Assembly: GCA_016286535.1 (NCBI GenBank)
Contig: JAEESZ010000003.1
Span: forward strand, 231,046 to 295,045
Reading direction: 5' to 3'
Length of the DNA stretch: 64,000 nucleotides
DNA from: Treponema sp.
GTDB lineage: Bacteria; Spirochaetota; Spirochaetia; Treponematales; Treponemataceae
Each line of letters starts with the position of its first letter. Position 1 is the first letter of the stretch. Below are positions 1 to 8,944 of this stretch, piece by piece. Both the position numbers and the translations under genes were made by a program. The notes under the pieces are model-generated. The model worked only from the letters and a program-made list of their open reading frames with translations. It made no database searches and was not told where the DNA came from.

Positions 1-457
1 TTCCTGTTACACAGCTTGTAGTAATTACAATTCCATCAGGTTTATAAAGTTCATAGGTTCTTCTGACAATTTCTCTTAATTTATTTGTTGCCCCAAATAC
101 TGTATCAGACTCACTTAAATCAGTTCCAACAAACTGAGTATAAAGCCCCAGATTAGATTCATAATCTCCTGTCATTTTTGAATCCTTCCAGGAGGTTCTG
201 AAAACTTCCCCGGTAATAACAGCATTACAGCCTGCAGGAGCATGATAAACAATTGCCAGATTTTTAATTCTTATAAACTGATGTAAAGCAACCGTTGCCA
301 GACAGTTACTGGACTGTTTAAAGCAGCGTTCACATTTTTTCAAAGAACAGGAATGAATTCCCGCAGAATAATCCTTAAGACTTCCTGTAAAATTTGTAAC
401 CGCTCCTAATCTGTTTTCTCGTAAAGTAATTTCTGTTGTGTTAAGATTAACTGCCAT
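1..457 (-). CDS. Nitrogenase-like component 1 alpha subunit (NifD-like), 3' end outside window
   Basis: My own translation from the ATG at 457 gives 152 open residues running off the left edge. The start has a good ribosome site (AAGAGG) 17 bases after the permease stop. The protein aligns by eye with the NifD-like protein at 13887-15359: both share RENRLG, ERCF.QSS.C, VYHAPAGC, DTVFGATN and TSCV.G. Visible cysteines (C42, C45, C52, C77, C149) lie where NifD-family proteins bind their bridging iron-sulfur cluster. It is the third gene of an operon with a sulfonate/nitrate-type ABC transporter, so the transporter probably imports its substrate. A partner beta subunit and a NifH-like reductase would be expected to the left. 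The exact reaction cannot be told from this fragment; a dinitrogen reductase is unlikely given the sulfur-metabolism context. Confidence 0.8.
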   Translation of the reverse strand, partial: MAVNLNTTEITLRENRLGAVTNFTGSLKDYSAGIHSCSLKKCERCFKQSSNCLATVALHQFIRIKNLAIVYHAPAGCNAVITGEVFRTSWKDSKMTGDYESNLGLYTQFVGTDLSESDTVFGATNKLREIVRRTYELYKPDGIVITTSCVTG

Positions 458-474
458 TTAATAACCTCTTTTAT

Positions 475-1407
475 TTAGTAATTCCACTTTATTAATTTTC
501 TTTTTAATAGATTTACAAGGCCGTTAAGAAAAGTAACAACAAGACCTATGAAAAAAATCCCTGCGATGGCCTTATCATAATTCGCAAAATTAAGGGCAAT
601 TCTTACGTAATAGCCCATTCCACTGTCAGCTCCTATTAATTCAGCCGCGGTTAATGTAATCAGGGCAGAAGAAAGATGAATAGGAATTGCATTTATAATT
701 CTTGGCATATTAAAAGGGATTATAATTTTAAACAGAATTGTTGAAGTTGAAAGATTTAAGACTTTTGCAGAATTGACAATTTTCTTTTCTACAAAGGCAG
801 TATTATTAATTGCCCCCATAAAGGTGCCCCAGAAAATACTGAGGAAAATTACAGTCAGAGAAGCAAGTTTAAAGGTTGGCATTATTAATACAACATAGGG
901 AGTATAAATAAGCGGAGGAACTGTAGAAAAGACTTTTGCCACAGGATATACAGCCTGGGTAAGGCGTTTATTCCAGCCAACCAGGGTTCCAAGAAAAACC
1001 GCAGCAAAAGTGGATATTACAAGACCACTTATAATCAAAAACAAAGAAGCCCACAAACCTTTTAATATTGCTTTATAATCTGCAATAAAAACATAAAAAA
1101 CATTTTCCGGTGCCGGTATAAAAATATAAGGCAAAAGATTAAAACGGGTAACAGTAAGTTCCCAGATAAAAAATAAAATAAAAACAAAAGCTCCGATGTC
1201 CTTAGTAGCCTGTCTTTTATTATTTCGTCTCAGGCTGAATAGAAAAAACACTTCAATTATTCCAAGAAGAATTGCAAAAGCTAAAGGATTCTTTAAACCA
1301 GCCCTCATCTCTACTGCATATCTGGATGGTAATAAAAAAGATAAAAATATAAGCAGGAAAAATAAATTTCCGGTATTAAATATATATTTTGAAAAAAAGT
1401 TTTTCAT
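475..1407 (-). CDS. ABC transporter permease, sulfonate/nitrate/taurine type (SsuC/TauC-like)
   Basis: This is a 310-residue polytopic membrane protein with about seven hydrophobic segments. It carries the BPD_transp_1 coupling-loop pattern near residues 205-235 ([20 protein letters not shown]), which is where such permeases dock on the ATPase. It follows the ATPase gene with a 4-base ATGA overlap and is followed after 17 bases by a NifD-like gene, so the three are one transcript. No periplasmic binding protein is visible; it may lie beyond the left edge. The family imports alkanesulfonates, taurine, nitrate or similar small anions. I infer an organosulfur substrate from the operon partner and the neighbouring methionine/cysteine genes. 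Confidence 0.85.
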   Translation of the reverse strand: MKNFFSKYIFNTGNLFFLLIFLSFLLPSRYAVEMRAGLKNPLAFAILLGIIEVFFLFSLRRNNKRQATKDIGAFVFILFFIWELTVTRFNLLPYIFIPAPENVFYVFIADYKAILKGLWASLFLIISGLVISTFAAVFLGTLVGWNKRLTQAVYPVAKVFSTVPPLIYTPYVVLIMPTFKLASLTVIFLSIFWGTFMGAINNTAFVEKKIVNSAKVLNLSTSTILFKIIIPFNMPRIINAIPIHLSSALITLTAAELIGADSGMGYYVRIALNFANYDKAIAGIFFIGLVVTFLNGLVNLLKRKLIKWNY

Positions 1408-2222
1408 AAAGCAGCTCCTTCGTCTTCGATAAACTCTGTGGTTTCATTATAAAAATATTTAACAAGTTTCTGATAAAGTGCTTTGTATTCCGCAGATTCA
1501 TGAACCAGAGGATTGTTTCTTGGCCGGGGAAGATTATTCTCAATTACAGAATGAATATACTTGGGTATCATGAAAACAATTCTATCTGCCAGCAAGACAG
1601 CCTCATTTAAATCATGAGTTACAAAAATAATTGTTTTTTTATTTTCATCCTCCCTCCACATTTTTAAGAGTAAAGACTGCAGATTCTCTCTGATCTTTGC
1701 ATCAAGAGCTCCAAAAGGCTCATCCATCAATAAAATTTCAGGACAAGATGCCATTGCCCTGGCAATTGCGACTCTCTGCTGCATTCCCCCGGAGAGTTCC
1801 CCTGGAAGTTTATGTTCAAAACGGTTTAATTCAACCTTGTTCAGGTAATAGCGGGCAATCTCGTTAGCTTCCCTCCTGCTGATTTTTTTTCCTCTCTTTT
1901 TGTAGTTTTCGTAAACTGCAAAAGAAACATTTTTTAAGGCTGTCATCCAGGGAAAAAGCGAATAGTTTTGAAAAACAACAGAACGTTCAACTCCAGGACC
2001 TTTAACTTCCTTTCCGTTAATTATTAATTTTCCCTTATCTGGCTGCTGAAGCCCTGCCAGCACAGACAAAAGTGTACTCTTACCACAACCTGAAGAACCG
2101 ACAATACAAATGAATTCTCCTCTTTCTACAGTAAGATTAATATCCTTTAATGCTTCAAACGTAGAATTGTCATTTTCGTATGAAAGGGAGAGATTTTCTA
2201 TTTCAATAACCTTATCACTCAT
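1404..2222 (-). CDS. ABC transporter ATP-binding protein, sulfonate/nitrate type (SsuB/TauB-like)
   Basis: This 272-residue ATPase has a complete nucleotide-binding domain: Walker [10 protein letters not shown] near residues 42-50, signature LSGGMQQR near 143, Walker [13 protein letters not shown] near 163, and the H-loop in FVTHD near 200. The sequence is of the SsuB/TauB/NrtD class. It is the first gene of the leftward operon and its start codon is 16 bases from a TACCTA-N9-TAGGTA palindrome that it shares with the divergent flavoprotein gene at 2359. It powers the permease encoded next. Confidence 0.9.
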   Translation of the reverse strand: MSDKVIEIENLSLSYENDNSTFEALKDINLTVERGEFICIVGSSGCGKSTLLSVLAGLQQPDKGKLIINGKEVKGPGVERSVVFQNYSLFPWMTALKNVSFAVYENYKKRGKKISRREANEIARYYLNKVELNRFEHKLPGELSGGMQQRVAIARAMASCPEILLMDEPFGALDAKIRENLQSLLLKMWREDENKKTIIFVTHDLNEAVLLADRIVFMIPKYIHSVIENNLPRPRNNPLVHESAEYKALYQKLVKYFYNETTEFIEDEGAAL

Positions 2223-2237
2223 ACTGCCGCCTCCTTT

Positions 2238-2258
2238 TACCTATCGTTATAGTAGGTA
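2238..2258. promoter_or_regulatory. Operator palindrome TACCTA-N9-TAGGTA (ABC operon / flavoprotein)
   Basis: A perfect 6+6 inverted repeat with a 9-base spacer lies between two divergent genes (starts at 2222 and 2359). Its core CTAT-CGTT-ATAG is itself a dyad. The same arrangement with the same 9-base spacer recurs at 8166-8186, 16851-16871 and 16892-16912. It is most likely the binding site of one of the two LysR regulators encoded nearby, but another regulator cannot be excluded. Confidence 0.7.
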
Positions 2259-2358
2259 TACAATTTTTTATATATTCATTCCAATATTTTTTTCAGATAC
2301 AAGCAATAGCAATTATTTATAGAAGCAGTTAAAATTGAACTATAAGAGCGAGGTAACT

Positions 2359-2973
2359 ATGAAGGTACTTTTAATTAATGGCAGTCCAAGGGCAAAAAGC
2401 AACACAGGGCTTGGTCTTCTTCAAATGCAGAAAATTTTTGAGTCTGAGGGCATTGAAACTGAAGTTCTAAATATCGGGAACAAGGATATTCGCGGCTGTA
2501 TTGCCTGCGGCCGTTGTGGTCAGGCAGGTAAATGTGTATTTGATGACCTTGTCAATGAAGCAGCAGAAAAGTTCAGGGAGGCTGATGGTCTTGTGGTAGG
2601 AAGTCCGGTTTATTATTCTGCCCCAAATGCTACTGTTCAGGCTTTTTTACAAAGATTATTTTACAGCAGCCATTTTGACAAAACGATGAAAGTAGGAGCA
2701 GGTTTTGTATGCGCCCGCCGTGGAGGAACTACAGCTTCCTTTGATGTTCTGAATAAATATTTTACAATAAGCGGAATGCCTGTTGCCAGCAGCCAGTACT
2801 GGAATAATATTCATGGAGGAGCAGCCGGTCAGGCCGAAGAAGATGCAGAAGGAATGCAGACCCTTCGTGTTCTTGCCCGCAACATGAGTTTCTTAATTAA
2901 GTCCATTGCACTTGGTAAAAAGGAATTCGGTCTTCCGGAAAAAGAAGAACATCTTTGGACTAATTTTATTTAG
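2359..2973 (+). CDS. NADPH-dependent FMN reductase-like iron-sulfur flavoprotein
   Basis: The start at 2359 is chosen because GCGAGG sits 6 bases upstream and MKVLLINGSPR opens the flavodoxin-like fold typical of the family. The residues GSPRAKSN bind the FMN phosphate, and a cysteine cluster CIACGRCGQAGKC near residues 47-59 resembles iron-sulfur flavoproteins of anaerobes. SPVYYSAPNAT (near residue 87) is the flavin-edge loop. About 204 residues, usual for the family. It is divergent from the ABC/NifD-like operon and shares its operator, so it may supply electrons to the nitrogenase-like enzyme or work on the imported compound; this role is inference. The gene ends in an 8-base convergent overlap with lysR. 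Confidence 0.85.
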   Translation: MKVLLINGSPRAKSNTGLGLLQMQKIFESEGIETEVLNIGNKDIRGCIACGRCGQAGKCVFDDLVNEAAEKFREADGLVVGSPVYYSAPNATVQAFLQRLFYSSHFDKTMKVGAGFVCARRGGTTASFDVLNKYFTISGMPVASSQYWNNIHGGAAGQAEEDAEGMQTLRVLARNMSFLIKSIALGKKEFGLPEKEEHLWTNFI

Positions 2974-3892
2974 CAGGTCTTTTTACATGCTTTTTTAAGG
3001 CAGAGATATACTCTTCTCCATAACGGGAAAGAAGCATTCCCTTTTGTCTTAAAATACCAACCGTCATATGCTCGTCACTTTCCATAGGACGGGCTATGAT
3101 TTCCGGTCCATTTAACTCATGGCTGATAATACCTGAACAAATTGTAAAACCATCCAGTCCGATTAAAAGATTAAAAAGAGTTGCCCTGTCTCTAACCTGA
3201 ATATTTTTTGAACAGTCAAAGTCCAGTTCTGTAAGGGGCTCCTCTGCAAAATAAAAAGAATTAAAATCACCCTGCTCATAGGATAAATAAGGATAGGCGG
3301 ATAAATCGCTTAGTTTTATTTTTCTTTTTGCAGCAAGAGGATTTTTTGTTGAAATAAAAACATGAAGAGGAGCAGTAAAAAGTTCTTCAAAAAGCAGATT
3401 ATTTTTCTTTATTAATTTAGATATAACTTTTTCGTTTCTGCCGGACAAATATAAAACTCCAATTTCACTTTTTAGCTGGGCTACATCCTCTATAATTTCA
3501 TGAGTCTGGGTTTCTCTTAAGGTAAAATTATAGGAGCCTCCGCCATATTTTTTTATTACATCTACAAAGGCATTTACTGCAAAGGAATAATGCTGACAGC
3601 TTACAGAAAAAATAGTATTGCCGGAAGCTGCATTATCAGGATTCTTAAAACGATCTTCCAGCAAAGCCGCCTGCTCCAGAACCTGACGGGCGTAAGACAA
3701 AAACTCATCACCTTCATTTGTAATGGTCACACCCTTGTTTGAGCGGGAAAATATAATGATTCCCATTTCTTCTTCCAGTTCCCGGATTGCCGCTGTAAGA
3801 CTTGGCTGAGAAATAAAAACCCGTCTTGAAGCTTCTGTAATGTTGTGAGTATCTGCAACTGCTACTGCATACTTTAATTGCTGTAAGGTCAT
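2966..3892 (-). CDS. LysR-family transcriptional regulator 1
   Basis: The start at 3892 (MTLQQLKYAVAVADT) places the winged helix-turn-helix at residues 1-60 as in all LysR proteins; an upstream in-frame start would add a hydrophobic stretch not seen in the family. The HTH reads ITEASRRVFISQPSLTAAIRELEEEMG. Residues 90-300 form the effector-binding domain. It is closely similar to the second LysR at 7232-8140, and both resemble CysB/CysL-type regulators of sulfur genes. It is divergent from metE; ACCTAT half-sites lie in that promoter (3935-3978). It probably activates metE-metF and the nitrogenase-like clusters under sulfur limitation. Confidence 0.88.
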   Translation of the reverse strand: MTLQQLKYAVAVADTHNITEASRRVFISQPSLTAAIRELEEEMGIIIFSRSNKGVTITNEGDEFLSYARQVLEQAALLEDRFKNPDNAASGNTIFSVSCQHYSFAVNAFVDVIKKYGGGSYNFTLRETQTHEIIEDVAQLKSEIGVLYLSGRNEKVISKLIKKNNLLFEELFTAPLHVFISTKNPLAAKRKIKLSDLSAYPYLSYEQGDFNSFYFAEEPLTELDFDCSKNIQVRDRATLFNLLIGLDGFTICSGIISHELNGPEIIARPMESDEHMTVGILRQKGMLLSRYGEEYISALKKHVKRPAK

Positions 3893-3934
3893 AAAAGAAT
3901 GATAACATAAGAAGAAAATTTGTACCATAGTTTT

Positions 3935-3993
3935 AACCTATCGCAAAGCCATTGAATATAGTATTTTCCTTTTACCTATCAAATCACTATACT
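3935..3993. promoter_or_regulatory. Two ACCTAT half-sites in the lysR1-metE promoter
   Basis: AACCTATCG at 3935 and TACCTATCA at 3973 copy the left arm of the palindrome seen at 2238 and 8166. The right arms at the expected 9-base spacing are degenerate (CATTGA, TATACT). LysR proteins often use one strong and one weak half-site at activated promoters, so metE is a plausible member of the same regulon. Confidence 0.45.
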
Positions 3994-4028
3994 TATGCAG
4001 ATTTTATAAAAAAAGGAGATAAGAAATT

Positions 4029-6329
4029 ATGTCTAAAAAAGTATCTGTAATCGGCTTTCCAAGAATTGGAAATAAACGCCAGTTAAAATTTGCAAGTGAA
4101 AAGTTTTTTAAAGGAGAAATTTCCAGCGGGGAACTTGAAAAAACAGCAGAAGAAATAAGAGCCTATGGCTGGCAAAAACAAAAGGAGGCCGGCATAGATT
4201 TTATTCCCTCTAACGACTTTTCTTTTTATGATAACATGTTAGACACAGCTTACCTGCTTTCTGCTCTTCCTGAACGTTATGTAAATCTTAAGCTCAATCC
4301 TCTTGAAACTTATTTTGCAGCAGCTCACGGCTACCAGGGCAAAGCCGGCGATGTAAAAGCCCTGCCTATGAAAAAATGGTTTAATACAAATTATCACTAT
4401 ATTGTTCCGGAACTGGACGACAAAACAAAATTTTCTCTGATTGAAGATAACAAAGTTATAAAAGAATATGTTGAAGCAAAAAAACTAGGAATTGAAAGTA
4501 CCCCATCTGTAATTGGACCATACACTTTTCTTCATCTTGCAACTTACACAGGAAATAAAAAAGCTGTTGACTTTGCAAAAGAAGCAGTAGAAGGCTTTAG
4601 CAGACTTGCTGCAGAACTTTGCAAGGAAGGTGCAGAATGGATTTCTTTTTGCGAACCAGCCCTTGTTTTTGATATGACCGCTTCAGATAAGATGCTTTTC
4701 AACCTGATTTATCAGAATCTGATTAAAGAAATTAAAAATAAAACAAATATAAAAATCCTTTTACAAACTTATTTTGGTGATGTCCGCGATATTTACGAGG
4801 ACCTTACAAGCCTTGCTTTTGACGGTCTTGGACTTGATTTTGTTGAAGGAAAAAAATCTCTTGAACTTATAGCAAAAGGTTTTCCAAAAGACAAGTTCCT
4901 TTTTGCCGGAATCATAAATGGCAAGAATATCTGGAAGGCTGACTATCAGAAAAAAAATGAACTTATTGCACAAATTGAAAAATATGTTTCAAAAGAAAAT
5001 CTTGTACTGGGAACTTCCTGCTCTCTTTTACACGTGCCTTATACAAAAGAAAGTGAAGAAAAGCTTTCTTCCGAAACTCTGGCATATCTTTCCTTTGCAG
5101 AAGAAAAACTGCGAGAATTAAAGGACCTTGCAAATCAAACCCATTCTGCTCTGGAGGAAAATAAAAAAATATTTACAAAGGAAAGATGTAAAAAGAATCA
5201 GGAAGTAGCAGAAGCCCTTGAAAATCTTTCTGAAGAAGATTTTATAAGAAAGCCTGCTTTTGGAGAAAGAGAAAAAATCCAGCATGAGAATTTTAAGCTG
5301 CCTTTGTTTCCTACAACAACAATCGGTTCCTTCCCTCAAACACAGGATGTAAGGACAAACAGGGCAGCTTACAAAAAAGGCAGCATCACAAAAGAAGAAT
5401 ATGAGGCCTTCAATAAAAAGAAAATTGCTGACTGCATTGCCCTTCAGGAAAAACTTGGTCTTGATGTTCTGGTTCACGGAGAATTCGAACGCAACGATAT
5501 GGTTGAATATTTTGGAAACCAGTTGCAGGGTTATATTTTTACACAGAATGCCTGGGTTCAGTCTTATGGAAGCCGTTGTGTAAAACCTCCTGTAATCTGG
5601 AGTGATGTCAGCCGGTCTAAGGCTATGACTGTAGACTGGTCTCTTTTTGCCCAGAAGCAGACTAAAAAAATTGTAAAGGGAATGCTTACAGGCCCAGTTA
5701 CAATTTTGAACTGGTCCTTCCCACGCGAAGATATAAGCCTTAAGGAACAGGCCTGGCAGCTGGCCCTTGCAATTCGCGAAGAAGTTCTGGATCTTGAAAA
5801 AAACGGCATAAAAATCATTCAGATTGATGAAGCCGCACTTAGAGAAAAACTTCCCCTGCGCCGCTCGGACTGGCACAAGGAATATCTGGACTGGGCAATT
5901 CCAGCCTTCCGCCTGGTACATGCAAAGGTAAAGCCACAGACTCAGATTCATACCCATATGTGCTACAGCGAGTTCAATGACATTATCCGCGACATTGATG
6001 CTATGGATGCTGATGTAATCACCTTTGAAGCAAGCCGGGCAGACTTAAAGATACTGGATGCCCTTAAGGAAGCTGATTTTAGAACCGAGGTCGGCCCAGG
6101 GGTTTATGATATTCATTCGGCAAGAGTTCCTTCTGTTGAAGAAATCCTTGCTGCCCTGGAAAAGATGCTCACAAAGGTAGATAAAAGAAAGCTTTGGGTA
6201 AATCCTGACTGCGGTCTTAAAACCAGAGGGGAAGAAGAAACCCTTGCAAGCCTTGCAAATCTTGTTGCAGCAGCAAGAACCTTGAGAGAAAAGGTTCAAA
6301 GGCTCGACAGTTCAGGTAACAAACAGTAA
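4029..6329 (+). CDS. metE: Cobalamin-independent methionine synthase
   Basis: This 766-residue cytoplasmic enzyme transfers the methyl group of methyl-tetrahydrofolate to homocysteine, the last step of methionine synthesis. Both halves of the family are present. The N-terminal barrel starts IGFPRIGNKRQLKFA. The C-terminal barrel starts near residue 426 (PTTTIGSFPQT) and carries the zinc ligands in IHTHMCYSEF (about residue 655) and the final cysteine in NPDCGLKTRG (about 739). Length is typical (750-770). The ribosome site AAAGGAG is 9 bases upstream. metF follows after 9 bases in the same transcript. The promoter faces lysR1, implying sulfur or methionine control. Confidence 0.97.
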   Translation: MSKKVSVIGFPRIGNKRQLKFASEKFFKGEISSGELEKTAEEIRAYGWQKQKEAGIDFIPSNDFSFYDNMLDTAYLLSALPERYVNLKLNPLETYFAAAHGYQGKAGDVKALPMKKWFNTNYHYIVPELDDKTKFSLIEDNKVIKEYVEAKKLGIESTPSVIGPYTFLHLATYTGNKKAVDFAKEAVEGFSRLAAELCKEGAEWISFCEPALVFDMTASDKMLFNLIYQNLIKEIKNKTNIKILLQTYFGDVRDIYEDLTSLAFDGLGLDFVEGKKSLELIAKGFPKDKFLFAGIINGKNIWKADYQKKNELIAQIEKYVSKENLVLGTSCSLLHVPYTKESEEKLSSETLAYLSFAEEKLRELKDLANQTHSALEENKKIFTKERCKKNQEVAEALENLSEEDFIRKPAFGEREKIQHENFKLPLFPTTTIGSFPQTQDVRTNRAAYKKGSITKEEYEAFNKKKIADCIALQEKLGLDVLVHGEFERNDMVEYFGNQLQGYIFTQNAWVQSYGSRCVKPPVIWSDVSRSKAMTVDWSLFAQKQTKKIVKGMLTGPVTILNWSFPREDISLKEQAWQLALAIREEVLDLEKNGIKIIQIDEAALREKLPLRRSDWHKEYLDWAIPAFRLVHAKVKPQTQIHTHMCYSEFNDIIRDIDAMDADVITFEASRADLKILDALKEADFRTEVGPGVYDIHSARVPSVEEILAALEKMLTKVDKRKLWVNPDCGLKTRGEEETLASLANLVAAARTLREKVQRLDSSGNKQ

Positions 6330-6338
6330 ACTAGAGGA

Positions 6339-7235
6339 ATGACAAATCAACGTATGAAAATTGCAGACATTCTTAACAGCAAAAAAGTATCACTTTCTTT
6401 TGAGGTTTTCCCTCCTAAAAAAAAGGAAGGTCTTGAATCAATAAAAAACACAGCCATTTCCCTTACCAATCTAAAGCCGGACTTTATAAGTGTAACCTTT
6501 GGTGCCGGGGGAACGACTAAGGGCTATACAGCAGAAATTGCTGAGGCTATTGAAGAAAACGGAACAACATCTCTGGCTCACTTAACATGTGTAAGGTCTA
6601 CTAAAGAAGCCCTTGAGTATACAATTAATGATTTGAAAAAAAGAAACATAAAGAACGTTCTTGCCCTGAGGGGAGATTTTCCAAAGGACGCTGTAACCGG
6701 AGAAAACGTATTTCCTTCCGGTTTTGTACATGCCTCTGACCTGGTAAAACTTCTTAAAGACGAAGGAATGTGTGTTGGTGGAGCCTGCTATCCTGAAGGA
6801 CATCCGGAAAGTAAAAGCCGGGAAGCTGATATTGAAGCTTTAAAATATAAGGTTGATGCCGGTGTAGATTTTTTAACAACACAAATGTTTTTTGATAATG
6901 ACATGCTCTATTCCTTCTTGTACCGCTTACAGTCAGCAGGAATTCATGTACCGGTTCTGGCCGGAATTATGCCTATTACAAATGCGAATCAGGTAAGCCG
7001 AATGGTAGATTTATCTAACGCCTATATTCCACGAAAGCTTCTTGCCATCTGCGACCGCTTCAGAGACTCTCCGGATGCTATGATGCAGGCAGGAATTGCT
7101 TACGCAACTGATCAAATCATTGATTTAATTTCAAATGGTGTAAGGGGCATTCATATTTACACAATGAACAAGCCTGAAATTGCCCAGGCCATAATTAAGA
7201 ATGTAGATGAAATTATAAAGGCAACAAATTCCTAG
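6339..7235 (+). CDS. metF: Methylenetetrahydrofolate reductase
   Basis: This 298-residue flavoprotein reduces methylene-tetrahydrofolate to methyl-tetrahydrofolate, supplying the methyl donor for MetE next to it. Family landmarks are FEVFPPKKKEG (catalytic Glu), VTFGAGG, LALRGD near residue 110, and TQMFFDND near 187. Two starts are possible: the ATG at 6339, which abuts GAGGA, or the ATG at 6354 (MKIADIL), 15 bases from it. The later one fits the usual N-terminus but has poor spacing. The stop codon overlaps the convergent lysR2 stop within CTAG. Confidence 0.95.
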   Translation: MTNQRMKIADILNSKKVSLSFEVFPPKKKEGLESIKNTAISLTNLKPDFISVTFGAGGTTKGYTAEIAEAIEENGTTSLAHLTCVRSTKEALEYTINDLKKRNIKNVLALRGDFPKDAVTGENVFPSGFVHASDLVKLLKDEGMCVGGACYPEGHPESKSREADIEALKYKVDAGVDFLTTQMFFDNDMLYSFLYRLQSAGIHVPVLAGIMPITNANQVSRMVDLSNAYIPRKLLAICDRFRDSPDAMMQAGIAYATDQIIDLISNGVRGIHIYTMNKPEIAQAIIKNVDEIIKATNS

Positions 7236-8140
7236 TTCTTCTTAAGAAGACGGCGAATGGCGTCAATATAGGATAAAGCAACATTATCCATTTTGACGCC
7301 TGTTTTTTTTATATAGCCAAGTTCAAAAGTGTGACTTATTTTAGAATCTGGATTTTTTAAGGGTATAAGAATAAAATCATCCCCGCCCCCGCTTTCAAAA
7401 ACACCCGAAAGAAAGGTATAGCCATTCAACTGCTTAAGCAGATTTAATTCTGTAGCCCGGTCTGCAACGTAAATTGCCTTATCAAAATTATATTTTTTAA
7501 TTACTTCTTCCGAAAAAAAAGATTTTACATCATCTGTGTCAAAGGTTACAAAATGATAGGGAGCCAGTTCTTCCGGCAAAATACTTTCTTTACCGGAAAG
7601 AGGATGACTTTTATGCATATAAACAAAGGCCTTACATTCGGTAAGAGGATTAAACTCAAGATTTGAGTTTTTTAAAGCTTTTAGAATAGATTCTCTGTTA
7701 GATTCACTTAAATATAGAATTCCAATTTCACTTTTAGAGGAAGCTACATCATCAATTACATCAGAAGCTTTTTTTTCCCAGAAGGCAAAATCATAGGCTT
7801 CTCTGGAAAAGTTTTTTACAATTTCTACAAAGGCTTTTCTTGCAAAGGCATAATACAAGGCAGATACAGAAAAGTGTCTTTTTTTATTTTCGCAGTGCTT
7901 TTTTATAAGTTCTTCATACTGAGCATAGAGTTTTTTTGCATCCTGAATAAAAGCGGCACCTCTTTCGGTTGCACTTACCCCACGGGAAGAGCGCTGAAAA
8001 AGGTCAAAGCCCAGCTCCCATTCAACATCATGTACGGCACTTGTAAGGGAAGGTTGAGAAATAAAAAGTTTTTCTGAAGCCTTATTAAGAGAACCCGCTT
8101 CCTCTACACCAATTATGTAGCGTATTTGCTGAAGTGTCAT
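7232..8140 (-). CDS. LysR-family transcriptional regulator 2
   Basis: This 302-residue protein has an N-terminal HTH (SLNKASEKLFISQPSLTSAV, residues 16-35) and a C-terminal effector domain. It is a paralogue of the LysR at 2966-3892: both begin MTLQQ and share FISQPSLT and SEIG.LYLS. Its own promoter carries a full TACCTA-N9-TAGGTA palindrome 26 bases upstream of the start, consistent with autoregulation. The gene is convergent with metF and the two stop codons overlap. The pair may sense different sulfur metabolites (for instance one for methionine/organosulfur and one for O-acetylserine); which controls what cannot be decided here. Confidence 0.88.
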   Translation of the reverse strand: MTLQQIRYIIGVEEAGSLNKASEKLFISQPSLTSAVHDVEWELGFDLFQRSSRGVSATERGAAFIQDAKKLYAQYEELIKKHCENKKRHFSVSALYYAFARKAFVEIVKNFSREAYDFAFWEKKASDVIDDVASSKSEIGILYLSESNRESILKALKNSNLEFNPLTECKAFVYMHKSHPLSGKESILPEELAPYHFVTFDTDDVKSFFSEEVIKKYNFDKAIYVADRATELNLLKQLNGYTFLSGVFESGGGDDFILIPLKNPDSKISHTFELGYIKKTGVKMDNVALSYIDAIRRLLKKN

Positions 8141-8165
8141 AGTGATGTCCTGTAAATATATTTTT

Positions 8166-8186
8166 TACCTATCTATTTAGTAGGTA
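8166..8186. promoter_or_regulatory. Operator palindrome TACCTA-N9-TAGGTA at lysR2
   Basis: A perfect 6+6 inverted repeat with a 9-base spacer (TCTATTTAG) lies 26 bases upstream of lysR2. The seven bases following its left arm resemble those of the site at 2238. Autoregulation is the simplest reading. Confidence 0.7.
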
Positions 8187-8301
8187 TTTACAATTTACTT
8201 CTTGTTTTCCGCTTTGTCAATTATCCCAATCCCTAAAAATTGACATAAATAAGAAAAAGATTATATTAATATATAGATTTTTTTTGACACGGAAGGAAAT
8301 C

Positions 8302-8940
8302 ATGTTTTTATCTGATAAAAAAGAGCTGGCTAAATTAGAAGAATTAGAAGAAGAAGTAAAAGAAAATCTTAAAAACTATTATTTTATTATTGTAATGGAT
8401 TTATGCTCTTCTTCTGTAATTCTTGAAAAACTTCAGAATTCAGGAAATATAAAAGTCTGGCGCAGATTCTGGAAATCAATTTTTAACACACTTAGCAGAA
8501 ATCCATATTTTTCCATAAGATGTAAACCCTATAAATTTGTGGGGGATGGTTTTATTATTTTATACCGCCATCAGTTTGCAGACAGCCTTTATGAATTCAT
8601 GGAAAAAGGTAATCAAATCTTTTGTGAAACTCTAGAAAAAATCCTTACTGAATACAAAATCGAACCCAAAAGATTCGGCTTTGCCTACGGAATAGACAGA
8701 GGCCGCCTTATTCATATGAATCTTTTAGGAAAACATGAATACATGGGCGAAGCAATCAATGCTGCAGTACGTTTACAAGGCCAGCTAAAGGCCAATGAAG
8801 ATGCCAATTCCATTATGATTTCAGACAATGTATTTAAAATGATAAAGGTTCCCGAGAATGTAAAACAAGTTGAAAGAAAATGCATTCTAAGGAACCTTTA
8901 CGACGATAAAGAATTAAACTGCCGTCAAATCTGGCTTTAA
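8302..8940 (+). CDS. Stand-alone class III nucleotidyl cyclase-like protein
   Basis: The ATG at 8302 is chosen because GGAAGGA lies 4 bases upstream; an in-frame TTG further up has no such site. The product, about 212 residues, shows a class III cyclase fold: metal-binding Asp in IIVMDLCSSS (about residue 30), the KFVGDGFIILY strand near 80 with the second acidic site, and EYMGEAINAAVRLQ near 146 matching the G.AVN.AARL helix. No sensor or membrane segment is present. Some such proteins make cAMP or cGMP and others have lost activity. The first-metal region has Asp, but I cannot confirm all catalytic residues. It ends 4 bases before the convergent chemoreceptor gene. Confidence 0.7.
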   Translation: MFLSDKKELAKLEELEEEVKENLKNYYFIIVMDLCSSSVILEKLQNSGNIKVWRRFWKSIFNTLSRNPYFSIRCKPYKFVGDGFIILYRHQFADSLYEFMEKGNQIFCETLEKILTEYKIEPKRFGFAYGIDRGRLIHMNLLGKHEYMGEAINAAVRLQGQLKANEDANSIMISDNVFKMIKVPENVKQVERKCILRNLYDDKELNCRQIWL

Positions 8941-8944
8941 AACC

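Noticed and set aside
3900..4028. SAM riboswitch in the metE leader
   Set aside because: The conserved SAM-I core is absent and the gap is short; ACCTAT half-sites indicate LysR control instead.
5118..5957. 279-codon open frame antisense to metE
   Set aside because: It lies entirely within a well-conserved metE on the other strand and its translation is Cys/Phe-rich as expected from an antisense reading.
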